Assembly: GCA_013407085.1 (NCBI GenBank)
Contig: JACCGJ010016143.1
Span: forward strand, 31,477-95,476
From: Atriophallophorus winterbourni
Lineage: Eukaryota; Platyhelminthes; Trematoda; Plagiorchiida; Microphallidae
Direction of reading: 5' to 3'
Length of the DNA stretch: 64,000 nucleotides
The notes under the pieces were generated by a model that was given only the letters and a program-made list of their open reading frames with translations, did no database searches and had not been told where the DNA came from. Made by a program: the position numbers and the translations under genes. Shown here piece by piece: positions 19,601-34,600 of the stretch. The stretch's first letter is position 1, and every line of letters starts with the position of its first letter.

Positions 19601-22600
19601 TCTCCGTCGGGACCAGGTTCACCAACAGCACCTTCCGCACCTTGAATTCCAGGATCACCTTCAGGACCCTGTTCTCCTGGTGGACCGACTTCGCCATCAA
19701 GCCCAATTTCTCCCTCATCACCTACTTCCCCTTCTGGTCCTGTGAAAGCATGACGTTTCTTCAGCATTTCAAGTTAACAAGATAATTATATAATTTGTTT
19801 CATTGTCTACCTTCTTGTCCTTGATCGCCAACCTCTCCTTCATCACCCGGAAATCCTGCCAATCCTGGATGGCCTTTCATTCCAGGTTTTCCATGGATTA
19901 CCTCTGCAGGCTCGCCATGATCACCCTCATCTCCAGGATCACCTTTAGGGCCATCGGGGCCTGGCTCACCTATATCTCCAACAGGGCCTTTTTCACCAGG
20001 TGGACCTTGAGGGCCGATTTCACCAGGAGTTCCTCTAAGTCCTATATCGCCCTGTAAATTATAGCGATATTAGTGAGTGAACAAAGTAAGATATTGAAAG
20101 AAAATATTTGTTGGCATACAAAGATGACTGTCAGTTAGTTAGCGCTTGAATATAATTGCATAGGATATTATATAATGTTTATCACCAACAATATTGAATA
20201 GAGAAGTCAAACACGAGATTACATCACGATGTGATACTTCTAATTATTTTTATTTCAGAAATCATGCCTATCCCTATTACTGAGTTCACATGACGAATCC
20301 CAAGACACTTTTCGAAAGTCACTCGTTAATTAAATTTAGCTACTGAGTGCAACTCGTTTTAAAGTACTTACCGATTCATAGTTTGATTCAAAATGGAGCT
20401 TGAAGTCTGGAGTGTGAAATGCTGAGTCACGCAGCTGCACTAATGAGGCTCTTGAGTAAAACTAGAGAAAGTCAGTGAATCTCCGTAGTGATGTATCCTC
20501 GACTTACATGGCAATAATTGTGACTGTAAGCAAGAGTTTACATCATATTTCATATTGAAAATTGATGTATCTGGAAAGTTAGAACACATATTTCACTAAA
20601 TAAAATTACTCGGGATAATTTTTCGCCCCGTTCATAGGGGAAGTTTGAGGAAATCATCAGCTCAATATGCATCTTCGTGAAGGATCTACCTAGATTTTTT
20701 TTACTACAGAAAAATTATGAAACAAATTCAATGGAAATATTAAACCGATCATCGTTACGAGCGTGATGCATCTCGTATGCTTGATGATAAGAAACGAACA
20801 CAAATTGGTTCCGGTGAAACAAATGGCAGAAAACTCTGAAATTTTCACGGAATAGCTTAACATGCGTATTCAATCGAAGTAATTTCATCCCAAAGCACAA
20901 GCCGTATGCCAAAATTCGAGAAAATCCACAAACGAGAATTCTCATACGTCAATTCAGCCTCGAAGGGTTAAGGCACGCTGCCTGATAGCCTAATGATGGT
21001 AAAACGGCCGGTTTCATTGCCATAACGCATAGCATTCCGGATTGTTGCTGATTAATTTCAGCCAATTTGATGTAGTGATACCGAAACAAATTTACCGAAA
21101 TTTGCGAATAATAAAAAGTGAGCTACTCACTTTCTCGCCTCCTAGGCCAGGCATCCCAGCCTCCCCCTTCATTCCTGCAGTTCCATCTTCCCCAGGCGCA
21201 CCCGCTTCCCCTGGTTGGCCATCAGCTCCATCTGGACCAGGTTCTCCTTTCACGCCAACTACTTCCAATCCAGAATCACCGGGTTCTCCTTCTTCTCCTT
21301 CCAAACCAGGCTCTCCGGCCTCGCCAGGTTCACCATCAATACCCGGCTTGCCGGTGTCCCCAATTTCACCTGGAACCGATTCACCTGCTGGACCAGTTGG
21401 CCCCTCTTCACCCGGTAGACCTTCTTCGCCCTGCGAACCTGAAACGCGTTAAATACAGTTTATTAGTCTCGGAAAATAAGGATATTCATAAAAAAATATG
21501 GCTATATATAATAGGTTCACATAGATATTGTAGGTTATAGGAATTTATTATAGTAATTGAATCTCACATTGAACAATTTCTTATTTAAAGTAGCATTTGC
21601 CGAACGTCTGATTACTCTGGTGAGTGTATATATTGTTTGAAATTTTACGGTCGATGCAACATAAAACTACCATCTAAAATTATTCGCATATAGTCCATGA
21701 GTACAAACACTATTCAATGTTTAAAGCGCTTATTAACACAGTTTCATACCTGTGCGTGATCTAATCATATTCTTAAGAAAATTTTTTTCTTTCAGATGAC
21801 AGTTTTTCCTCGGTTGCATAAATATTGACCCCAAGAACTTGCAAATTACACTGCATATTCATTCACCTACTATTCAGATTGGATAATGATGTGTTATTAT
21901 AAGAAATCGTTAATTTTTCACAAGCAACGCGTCTGTACTGCAGCAAAATTATTAGAAGTGAATAGATTTGTAGGTAAGTTCCGGACGACCTTTAATGCAC
22001 ATAGTTAACTTGACACAAGAGAAACCGATAGACATGTGTGTCCGCCATGCTAACAGTACAAACTGTGGATGGTTTGCGGTCAAAAGAGACGATAGTCCAC
22101 TAGTAAAAAGTGCCAGTCAACAGCTTTCACATGACATGCTGAATATCACAAACAACGATATTTTGTACAAATCAAACCTGAATCCTTGCATATTTCAGGG
22201 AGTAACCCGAGCCGAGTAAGATTATTAACCATAAGTTTGCTTTCGATGTGGTGTGGATGTTTGGATTTAAAAGTTATTATTTCACCACAACGTTTGTTGT
22301 GCCCAGCAAATAGGTGCACAAATGTTCAGATGCATGCTGTATGACAACAGTTCACGTGACAACGCGTTCTGTGTAATACCATCATTTGGTGATACATAAC
22401 GTTTGCCCAATAAACTTTATGATGTTCGCAGTATTCGTTTATACCAGCACTACATAAACTCCTTCGTCATGTACCGTTGCAACAGAAATAGCAACCTCTA
22501 ATGCGAATACAAGTTACGAAGCAACATTGATGATCAGTGTTTCAGAATCATTTTCGCAAAACATGCGTTCGGCGCTGTTAGAGAAACATGTTCATACATC

Positions 22601-25600
22601 CAGAGAATTTTATTTAAAATATGCTTGCTCTAAACGTACCTTGTTCTCCAGGATCCCCAACAGGTCCCATAGGGCCGGTGCTTCCTTTCTCTCCCACTTG
22701 TCCATATTCGCCTTGTTCGCCTTTTACTCCCGGTAACCCTTGTATTCCATCTGGGCCCACATCACCCAAATCACCTGGAGAACCTATTGCATCTGCATAG
22801 CGGAGTAAACGAACATGAGAAAATTTATACATTTACATTTAACTGTTAAAATGAAGAAATGATATATCGACAACTAAAAAAGTTTCGTTAACTTTGACAA
22901 AACTCACCTGTTCCGGTCATATCCTCGCCTGGTTCTCCTTCATCGCCGGGTAAACCTTCATCACCGGGATCACCTTCGATTCCTGGTGGACCAACGGGGC
23001 CAATGTCACCTTCTAGCCCTTTCTGACTGCATTCCGCCGGATCTCCAGCTGGTCCTGGTGATCCTTCGGGTCCATCCGGACCACGTTCTCCAGGAGGACC
23101 AATATCACCGGGTTCGGAATCGATGCTTGAAGACCCTTTTGGACCCATATCACCTTTTACACCGGTCTCACCTTTTTCACCGGGTTCCCCGACGCTGCCA
23201 GGAGCACCTATGACAAAGTGATTTTCGTGATGAACTACTTGTTTGAATGTAGAGGGTAATTCTTGATGCATTAGATACAAATTGTTGCATTTGATATGAT
23301 ACTTTAGAAAAAATAATGTAATTACCTCTCCGAAACTACAATCAATATTGAACCAAAAATATTCACAATTATCCACAGTGTAACAAGATAATCCTATAAT
23401 GGACATAACCTGTTGTACACAACTATTTTCTGTTGACCATTAGTTTTACCAATGTTTTCAAACGTTTCAAATCTTACCTTCAGGTCCAACCAATCCCTTT
23501 GGGCCTACTTCACCCTCATCTCCCGGGTCACCAGGATCACCTTGGATACCTTGGTCGCCGCGATCCCCGATGCTGTGAAATCCTCCGGCACCTGGTTCGC
23601 CGAAATCACCAGGCCTACCTGTGGTAATAGAGAAAAATCGATTGGCAATATTTATCCATATTATCAAGTAAGAGTGAATAATATTCATTGCACTGTATTT
23701 GTCGATAGTTTAGTGTGAGTATGATATCGATACTAAATGAAGCGGGTTTAATTCGTATAAATTATTTTTTATTTTTTATTTTTATTGATTTCAGTTTGAC
23801 CACAATTTTTCTTACAAACCAGTTAGCTGGTCGTATACATTACACTAAATCTTAATCATTCTTGAAGCTAAGAAGAATAAGATGGTTTTTGAATTTTTAA
23901 CTTTAGATTTAATACATTGTCAAATATCTTCAGTTATCCTGCATCAACGGTGGCGTAACATAGAAAGTTCGATACTCGATAATCTTTTGATCCTGAGGGC
24001 ATTCCCGTGGTTTAAATAGTACAGCGGATGTTGTAACTGACTATTCCACTAGTGCCTTCATAAGTTTATGTTTGAATTGCCTTCCTTCTAAACACTCGAT
24101 TCCGATAATTTATATTATTAAGTCACGTCTAACAGTGCATTAAACGATGAACGACATTTCAGAAAATTTGGTTAAAAACAAAACAGATGAGATAAATAAT
24201 GTTGCATTAGGACGTATAGCAAAACTTCAACCGGACCAAGCTCAGAAAATTATTTCGCGAAACATTCAATATTGAAGATTTTATATTTGTGATCGTCGAC
24301 GCACATAGCTATAAAATACTGTACTAGAATGGATCAGCTGCGATAAATATTAGGGGTCTAAACCCAACATAGCACAAAGGGTAGACCGGTGCTCACGATC
24401 ACATCTGCTTTAGTTGCAACAAGTGTCACATTGAATTCCTGTATATTGGTATAAATATTGCAAACGTTTTTGTAATTTGTCAACGGAATTTAACGCCTGG
24501 AGAGCAACATTTGTTTAATGTTCAGGACTCCGTAATTTATCGTGATCTAGCATGCTTTTCAGATACTCTCTTATCAGTCACTGCAAATTCGAAGGGATAG
24601 ACAACGGTGTAGAATGTCCTGTGCAGACTTAAATTGGTCAATTTTGGTGTGAGAGCCAACGATGTTCGATCGTTCATCCTAGAATTTTGGAAGGCATCCA
24701 GGGTTTCGAAAAACATGCTTTCATGAATACATACCAAAATTTAAGTTCAACATGTGAACATTGAGGTCACACCGTTGTCGAATCGCTAAAGTTGGTAAAT
24801 GATCTTGAGGTTTCGTCACAAAATACGAATCTCTTCTTCTTTTATCTACAATATCGCTTCTCCCCAAGAAGCGGTGAACTCACCACTCATTACTCTTTCA
24901 GAAATCACGAACTAATCTGGAACGGCAGACCAGTATACTGCCGTAGATATTCAACTTTGTTGTGAAGCAAATACTCTTACATACGCAGAACCAATTATTC
25001 TCGGTAGGGTATCATTATCTTTGTGGTTTATGAAGGTTGAGCATTAGGATCTTTTGGGTTGGAGATATGTCATAAACATGGTCGGATCAAACTGCACCGT
25101 GGGTATCCCGTATCTCTCTCTTAATGATTGAAAAGAACCACCAGCAGCGTCAAATGTTTCCATTTGATGAGTTTAAAGTGGATGAATATCTTTCGTGGAT
25201 ACTATGTAATGGGATTAGCGATTCATGTAGTCGTTGTTGCTGTACAACCACTCCGCCTACACCGCATTACCGATTTCGTGCTATTTCCACCCAGCAGGCG
25301 GAGGCAGTAGGATCAGACAATTTTAAGAATAAAACGATGAACAACCGTCAAGTACAATTGAATTTCATTTAATTATGTGTGGAACGAGCAATGGTAGTGT
25401 TGAACGATAAATTCAGATTCATATATTATAGCTCAGTAAAAATGTTAATCAAACAAGAAGATTGTTCATCTCTAAAAAAGCGGGATCTTTTGATCAATTT
25501 AACAGGGTTTACTACTGATGGATTATGTCGTATAGGTTCCTACGAATGAATTAGTCGCTTTTGTGTTTCACATAATATAAAATCGCAGCCCGACGTACAG

Positions 25601-28600
25601 CGAAAGATACAAAAACAATTTTGCAACGTAGCTTCAACGGAGCAAAAGAAAACCTCAGTTTTATACCTTTCATTCCTTTTGGACCGTCTGGCCCTTGTGG
25701 CCCTTCATCTCCGGATTCCCCATCCGGAGATTCACCAGGGTCTCCTTGAGGCCCCTCTGGTCCTTCAATACCTGCAATATAGAAGGGAGAATGAACAAGG
25801 GAAGTTTATATGTTTCAATCCCGTTTACATGAAAACTCGCTGTCTAACCTTATAGAATTGTGTCTACCGAAGGACATCCACTAAAACACTTGCTTGATGT
25901 GTGTGATGGGAAAGTGACACGCGGACACACCTTATCCCTTTACGTCCCAAGTTCCCGTATTGATTGTCGGCGCCATTTTTTGGCCATACGTGCTATATTT
26001 CTTTGGAATTCCCTACCCCAACATGTGGTGGACTCTCCTTGCCTGGCGGCGTTTAGAGCGAAATTGGACTTACATATGCAAAAGAATAACATTCGTGAGC
26101 CTTACATTTGATAATCTCAATTGCTTTTATACTATTGTATTTTTCATGTTTTTATTAATACCGTAATGGTTCACAAGTTACCTGTCTGGACGCAAAGTAA
26201 AAGTCAGAATAGATGGTGAAACTTCTCGAACAATTGAAGCCACGAGCGGAGTCCCTCAGGGTTCGGTTCTCGGTCCGATACTGTTTCTCATATTTATAAA
26301 CGATCTACCGAACTTACTAGCATGTAAGCTTGTTTTATTCGCAGATGATGTAAAAATCTGGACGAAGGTCAACTCTATCGAGGACTGTCAAGTTCTGCAA
26401 GGAGATTTGAATAAGCTGCACCAGTGGTCAATCCAAAACAAACTGCCATTTAATTTCCGCAAGTGCAAAATGTTGCAAGTCGGAAAACCCTTTCCCTTTA
26501 CCTACACACTTGGCAGCCACCGCTTGAATGGAGTACATCACAAAAAGATCTCGGAATCTTGGTGTCTGGCACTTTGAAGAACAGCCTACAGTGCGAAGCC
26601 GTCTACAAGCGTGCGTGCAGCTTGCTAGGTTTACTGAAACGCATTTTCGGACGTTTCCCACCACACTCACTCGCGAAATTACTAAACACTTACATACATC
26701 CTGTCGTTGACTACGCTGTACAAGCTTGGACGCCATGGATGGAAAAAAACATCTCGCTCCTCGAACGAATTTATCACAAGGCAACCAAAATGGTTACCGG
26801 ATTGAATAATTTACCCTTTGAGCAGCGACTGACCAGACTTGGACTGTGCACCCTCGAGCGCAGGCGTATCCTACACGACCTCACTCTGACATATCGAATC
26901 ATCTACGCGAAATCCCACCCTCTCAAACACCTCTTCAAGTTTGGTTCGGTTGTCCCCACACGCAGCCACCCTTTGACCCTTCAAATCCCACACTCACGAT
27001 TGAATTGTCGTCGTCACTTCTTCGCTGTTCGTGTATGCTTCTTGTGGAATAGCTTGCAGACAGATATTGTTACCTCAGCGAACGAGCACATCTTTAAACA
27101 AAGGTTACGAAACCTTAAGTTGAGAACTACTGCGTTGGCCCCTACCTATTGATGTCTATATTTTTTATAAAGCACGGAACTACCGTCCATCCAAAGATTC
27201 TTTTCCTTCAGTCTGTGTTGCCATTGAGGATTATTTTTGCTCCACCTATGAAGAACTCCACGTATGAAGAACACGGATATGATCATACAAGTAACGATTT
27301 TTTTAAAAAATTTTATACGTTTATCCTATGGTATTGTACAGCAATTTGCTTTTTTGACCATAAATCTTGAATCTTGAATCTTGAATCCTATGGTGTTGTA
27401 AAGTATTAACTTTTTTAACCATAAATCTTTAAATATTTGAATCCTTCAATCCTTTGAACCCCAGAGGTACCACAGACATCACTGATTACCTTTCAAGCCA
27501 TCTCAATGAAGTATATTTTGTAATTTGTTTTTGGGGTTCATTGAATAAGTTTCATCCAAAAACAACATAAAGTCAACCAATGAAATTAAGTATGCACAAC
27601 TGTAATATATTTGTAATGCAGTGCATTACAAATACAACGACGAAATTTGTACATTTCTAAAAGTTATATCTTTCAACACACTTGTACATCATGTTAGCAT
27701 GCTCACGGAGAGCACCCCGAAACCTGGAGTGGAGTGTAAGTAGTGGTTCTGCGGCCGAAATTATACCAGTGATTTTTTGAAGTTTGAACGATTGATACGA
27801 AATTATTGTATAGACTGTCTTCGAATGCCTAGTTCGTTTGTGTCATGTTTATTTTCGAAAGCTAATCCTTGATTATCATGTTCTCACTATGTTGCTGTGT
27901 CATCTGATGTCAGCAAACAGATCAAAATGGGTATGTAATTATGTGGGATGCGATCAACTGCAAACAAATTGTTTTTATTAGACGCTTGAATTATTAAAAG
28001 TCTATGTTTGATCCAATGGACACTATGACTAATATTTTTTACAATCCAGAAACAGAAAAATTCATACAAATACACGTACCGGGTGCTCCGAAATCGCCTT
28101 TGATTCCTGGAGGGCCTTGTGGGCCTGGGTCGCCTGCCTCTGCTGGAGGTGCTGAAGACCCGGTTTCACCTTTTTTGCCTCGTTCACCCCTGGAACCCTG
28201 TTCGCCAACTTCACCTGGTTCCCCGGGCTCTCCGCGATCTCCTACGTAATCTTTATATGAAAAGGATATGAATACGCTGCTGCTACTAATTTCAAATGCT
28301 GTTTTATCTCTTGGTGATACTTACCAGTTATATTTTCATGAATGATGCTTGACCAGTCTACCGTACAATTCCTTGTTACTCCGGGGATACCTTTAACCCC
28401 TTTCTCCCCCAGTGGTCCAGCTTCACCTTTCTGACCCAGTTCCCCAATAATTCCAGTAATATTTTCACCAGGCGACCCTGGCATTCCGACATCACCAACA
28501 TCACCAGCTTCTCCAGCTAGCCCTTGTTCTCCAATTTCGCCCTTTAAGTAATTTTTGGACAAGTTAAGAGTTGTATTTATAACGGTGTTCACCGAATTAC

Positions 28601-31600
28601 ACCGTGATTGTAGCTTACCTGTGGTCCTTCAATTCCAATATCCCCATCAGGACCTGGTTCTCCATTATCACCTCGTTCACCAGTGTCACCAATAGCACCA
28701 ATTGGACCTTCATCACCTTGGTCACCGGGTAACACCTCGCTAACTGTCCTAGTGACCGTCGTAGGTTCACCAGGATCACCTCGCTCACCTATGTACCCGA
28801 CATCCCCAGTTCTTCCCTGTCATTAAGGAAAAAGAATGCGCCACGATGGACAGTAACAATTGAGTGTTATCTCGATAAAGTAGAGAGTGTTAATGGATAC
28901 AATATTTATAAAATATAGCTAAATCTATCAAAAATGTTTCACCAGAGCTGCATTTTAAATCACTGGATTTGTTATCGTTACGTACTTTCTCTCCCTTCGG
29001 ACCGGGTGTTCCACGAATGCCATCTTCGCCGATCTTGCCATCATCTCCTTTATCTCCCGACCTTCCGCGATGTCCTTTCCAGCCAGGAGCACCCATTTTT
29101 CCAGGATCCCCTTGTGATCCATCAATGCCGTCGGGACAATGAGGACAAACGGCTAATCTCTGCCCTGATGTGTGTGTGAACAATAAATGCTTCATTACGT
29201 TGAAATCAAGACCAATAATAATGTTATTTTTTGACTGAGCAACCTATCAGCTTAAAAATTCAATTAAGTTGAGTTGGCTTAAAGTTTTACTTTGAATAAA
29301 TAACTCGAATAGTAAATTACTTTACCAATGTCTGAGGCTTTGGCTATGATGATATTTGATAAAACCTCACACTCATCCCAGCTCACCTTTCGGTCCAGGC
29401 TCCCCAGTTAATCCATCTTCCCCCATCAAACCTGGATCACCAGGGTCTCCCGGTTCACCTCGTGGCCCAATTTCACCGATATCAACGTTTCCGTCGAAAC
29501 CTTTTTCACCTGGGTCCCCAGCATCTCCAGTCGCACCTAAAGTATGCAGTGAAAACTTTGTTATTATGCAAAGGTGATTGCCTGCTATTGCACGTGTAAT
29601 TATTAGAAAATTCGAAAGTTCAATTAACAAGCGATTACTTCAGAGTAGAGACAAATACCTTTTGGACCACGGAATCCCTCCACACCTTCTGGCCCAGCTT
29701 CGCCAGGTTCACCATAACCGTCATCCCCTGGTGATCCACGTTCTCCAGGTAACCCGGGCAATCCATGTTCTCCTGTACGCCCACTTTCGCCTTTCAAACC
29801 TAGACATATTGATCGAGAAAGTAAGACGGTTATTCTTTGGAGTGCACTTGAAAGTACGTAATTCAGTTCATTGAAGAGAATACTAAGAATGCAATTCCAA
29901 TCAATTGAAATTATATAGCGATTTATACATGAAAAATGACATATTTGTCTTATTCCACATGCGTAAGTCATCCAAGATAGAAGTGATTACAGACCTTGAT
30001 GGCCCGGTGCTCCCGGTTGTCCAACTGGTCCGGGCTCACATCTCTTGCCAGGATTGCCCAATAATCCCTTGCTTCCTTCATCTCCGGGGAAACCTTTTTC
30101 ACCGGTGGCCCCGATCTGACCGAAATCACCAACTTCTCCTTTCGCACCAGGATAACCCATTTCACCTTTGATTCCTTTCGGCCTTTCGTGAACCGGACAA
30201 TCGAATTTCTGTGAATCATTTGAAAAAGGAAGTCATACAGACTATAAATTTGAAATGTGATCGAACTAGAATGAAAATAATATTAGATTAGATTAGATAT
30301 GATTATAGTAAACCAGCTTAAATTTTAATTTCTAAGTGTGTAATAGAAAGGATTAAAAATATATTAGTTGAGATTTTTATAAAAAGGAGCAAAGTTATAT
30401 GCTAAAATTCATCCCTTAGTTGACTAATCGCGACGTTTTCATTGAACAGTTGTATAAATGATTGACAATCTTAACATAATAATGAACTTAACCACCCCAC
30501 AAAATAAAGAGGCCATTTCTCTTGATAATCCGGCAACAGCATTACCGCTGGATTTGGTTTTAAATTTCTAAAAAAACATAATGCAGAAACAACGGTTTTC
30601 AGATGATGTATTTTATACTCATTTGTTCAAAGTAATACTGGATAATTTCTTCTTTATATTATTATCACTTTTCATAGCAAATGAATTCAAACCGATAGAA
30701 TTTGTCTAGCATTCCAACTTCACGGATGCATATAAAGAGATAATCATTCTAGGTGAGCGAAAATAATAGTTAATTTCAAAATGCACATTTACATGCATTT
30801 CTTTCTCACACACCCCACGGCAGGTTGGTCGTACCAACCTTATCCAACAGTGGCATACGAGCGCAACTTGTTTACAATTCTTCCACTGTTTCAAGCGTAT
30901 GCGCATCGTGATCATGCTGTCCCCACCAGATGAGTGCAAACAGCACGAAAACGGTCGTGGGGTGTGTGAGATGGAAATGTATGCAAATAAACAATGGTAA
31001 AAAACATGTTTATGTTTATTTGATTAAAATGAACGGTTTTGAATCAGCTGATTGATTTTCATACCAAACCCAGAATGCACATCAATAAGTAAATGCCGAT
31101 TGAGTTCATCATCACAACTAACTGAGAATGTAAGAAAAATGCATAGGAACAATTTTACAGCTTGTAACTCACTCCAGGTGGTCCAGGCTGTCCTTTATTT
31201 CCCATTTGTCCATCTCTTCCGTAAACACCGCGATCACCTTTATCACCAAATCCACCTTGATTTCCTGGTGGTCCGTCGACACCAGATTCGCCCTTTGAGC
31301 AAACAGGGATTATTTTTCAAGCGTATGCAACTGACCGAGAAATGCTATAAAATCTCAGTAATTTCAGCGTAATAAAGCGTTTCTTAAAAATGACAACCAA
31401 GGTTGATGATGCACACATCCCGATAAAAGACACACCAGTCGACCGACCATCATTTATCACATTTAGTTACGTGTTCAACTGCCAACATTTAATCAAGTTA
31501 AAACTCAAATCAAAACCTATATACCAAAAAATGGTTACAGTTTACAACATTGAATTTCTGTAATATCATTCGCTCCGCTGAAAGGAAATTATATTTTGAA

Positions 31601-31610
31601 CTGGTTCGTT

Positions 31611-31644
<34 letters not shown>

Positions 31645-34600
31645 AATAATTTGTATATTTATGGGAAACCACAAAAGTATTCTAAATGTTGGACCAAAGT
31701 GTTCTATTTCTTACTACAGGAAAATAATATTACTGATAAATAACAAATGCCAAATTGTGGTAAATGTGAACAACAGTCAAACATTGGTAGTTTATTGTCA
31801 TTCGTGTTCAGCACGAGGGTATAGACGGACGTACTATATCCCCAGTAGCACCGGTGTCGCCTTCTTCTCCTTCGTCCCCCTAGATAAACGAAACAGAATT
31901 TAAAATGGTCAGAAACAAAGTATAATCAATCAATTTATAAAAGGTTACATTTTAGACAACTGGGGGAACTGATTCCAGTTCGGTATTTGGTTACAATGTT
32001 ACACCTTGGACTATATGGGCTTTGAATATACGGTATGAATTTTTAGCATAGAAAATATCAATCATGATTGTTCATAGGATAATCAATATTGAAATAATAT
32101 AGCCATTGTAGTAAATAAAAAACGCAGAGATGGATAAGATGTTTTACCACATAATCCGATGTTCAGTTAAAATAATTACAGATTAAACACGCGTCCAGAA
32201 ATGTTCAATATATTTTGGTGCTCACATTCCCATCCCTTAAACCAAAGTATATTGGTAGTTTATAAGCGCCTTGGGTGCTTGACACAGAATCATTTTGTGA
32301 TTCTTTATTTGAACATCGTGGTACTTTGTAAAAACTCGTAAGAACTCAGTGGCATACAAGTATATCTTTTGTCCTGAAATGTTTTTCACAACTCAATATT
32401 TCACTACTGTTCAGTGCCTAGTAAAACGTAAAGATTTCATCCAGCTTTTGGTTTTAAATGTTTCGAATTAAGTTTTTAAGCGTTGAGCGAACTGAATTAA
32501 AACTAGCGAGATAAGCGATTCGAATGATGTACTCAAAAAGGCCATCAAGCGATAAACATATATAGCAGATATTTAGCAATATCTTATGAGCTTCGCTCTT
32601 TGCTACTTTTTTAATACGCCCTATTAAATATATCTTTAAAGGTTGCGTGTAAAAATAATTTGATGCCATTTTATATCATATCATTCATTCATTTTATATT
32701 TACTAAAATCGATTCTGAAAACTTTTAGCATATTATTCTTTTGCTTTTGCTCTAAATTAGCTCTAATCAGCCTAGCATGATTGCTTTGGAACTAGATGCT
32801 TGCAACGGTGACGTACACCAGCGCTTGCAACATGTGTGACACTGTGTTTAATTTAGGAACACACTTATCAGTCATTATACTGTTTGACCGAAAGAGGTGG
32901 TGCTACATTGAATAGATTACTGTTAAGGAAATTTTGACAGATAAAACTCATCACATCATCCAATGATATTAAGTTCAGACTGTCGTTTTTTCCCAGTGGA
33001 GGGGCAAGAAACTCGGAGCTTTCAAATTAGGTACCAACTGTTTGGTTATAGCTCGCGTGTGTTAAACATAATTTCATTCGAAATCATGCGTACAACGAGG
33101 CCAAACATTAATTAAAATAAAAAACATCTTCAACGGAGTAGATGATGCCATAACAATGACCAGTGAATGCCACTCAAACCGGTTCGACCTAGTGGGTTCT
33201 TTGGATTCGGCACACAATCTCATGAATTGTGTAGTTAAACAAATAATGTTTGTTCATCCTGCATTACAAGGCAAAACTAAAGTACAGCTCAAACAATATT
33301 TGCCTAAAGGTTTCATGGAAATCGTTACCCTGATTGATTACCTCTTGTCCGGGAATTCCCGTATCTCCTTTTTCTCCCATTGAACCGGGGTGACCTTCAG
33401 GGCCCTGTGAAGATAAAACGGAGAGTATAGCAAAAGGTTAAAATTTCCTTCACTACATTAATCGTTCATGAAATTTCTTACGCGTTCGCCAACGTCTCCA
33501 GGAAATCCTTTCTCGCCTTTCGAGCCGGGAAGACCCTGGAAAGTGAATATTTATTACATTTGTTTGTGATTCGATTACTGGTCATATTCAGATGTTCGCC
33601 AGATTGATTTTAAGATTTGGAGATAGGATGTTGTGCACGTTTCACGGATGGTTCCAAAAATTTGTCATGAAAGACAAAATTTTAGAATGAAAATTTCTTA
33701 AGGATGTTCAGAAACGTACAGGTATCATTTTAAGTACCTGAATTACTGACGAGGAACCACAGTAAATATAAGATCATGCCCAGAGTGTTTAAGATGCCAA
33801 AATGTTTGTAGCGTGGCAAATAAACCAATCGGAGATAATGAGACTAGATTCGGCAAGTTTTGGCCATGGTTACACAATTTGGCGATTAGATATAACGTGA
33901 ATATCTATACATATATGAAATATGTATGTATAACTCCATATATGTATGCAAGATTGAAATAATGAACTAGTTTTGTGTTTCATTGTAATGAATCTGTAAC
34001 GCTAAGAGAATAAGCATACATAATCTACATGCACGAGTTCCAATAGGTGGAGGTTCAGATTTTGTTACAAACTGAATAATTAGGAGTTAAAAGTCATTTG
34101 AATGATATCTCAGTCCAGAACAAAGGACAAGAAAATCGAAATTCGAATCTACCAATCCGCTCGCAAATTTGGCAGTTTCTAAAGGAATTCCTTCGTGTCT
34201 AGACTTTCATTGTTTAAAGCTTGAAAATTCACCCATACTAGAAGGCAAAGTGGATATGACGTTTAACTACTAATGGGACGGCCCAGATACAAATCCCATT
34301 CCGGCTTCACATTTCAGGTCATGCACTCAATCCAAATCTCTACCAAACTCAGTTGTAAAATGGGTAATTAACTCGCCAGCCACCATTAGATAATGTAATA
34401 CGATGTCCTGTTGAGTCAAATATGTCCACTTTCATATAGATGGGTAACCTCATGGACTCGTACAAAATATCCTTATTTGAATGCCGTTCTATCTTGAGGC
34501 GTGTGTGGGGGTACTAAGAAAAGTTGAGAAAATGACAGCGAGAGACTAGCACACTTCCAGTGGGTGAAATCATGGCCATAGTTCCGCTTTATGCTAACGA

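Noticed and set aside
21042..21452. Plus-strand Pro/Ser-rich ORF (SPGSP repeats)
   Set aside because: It is the antisense reading of collagen exon 25; GXY repeats read backwards give Ser-Pro-Gly runs. The same applies to plus-strand ORFs at 10201-10440, 28004-28249 and 29356-29577.
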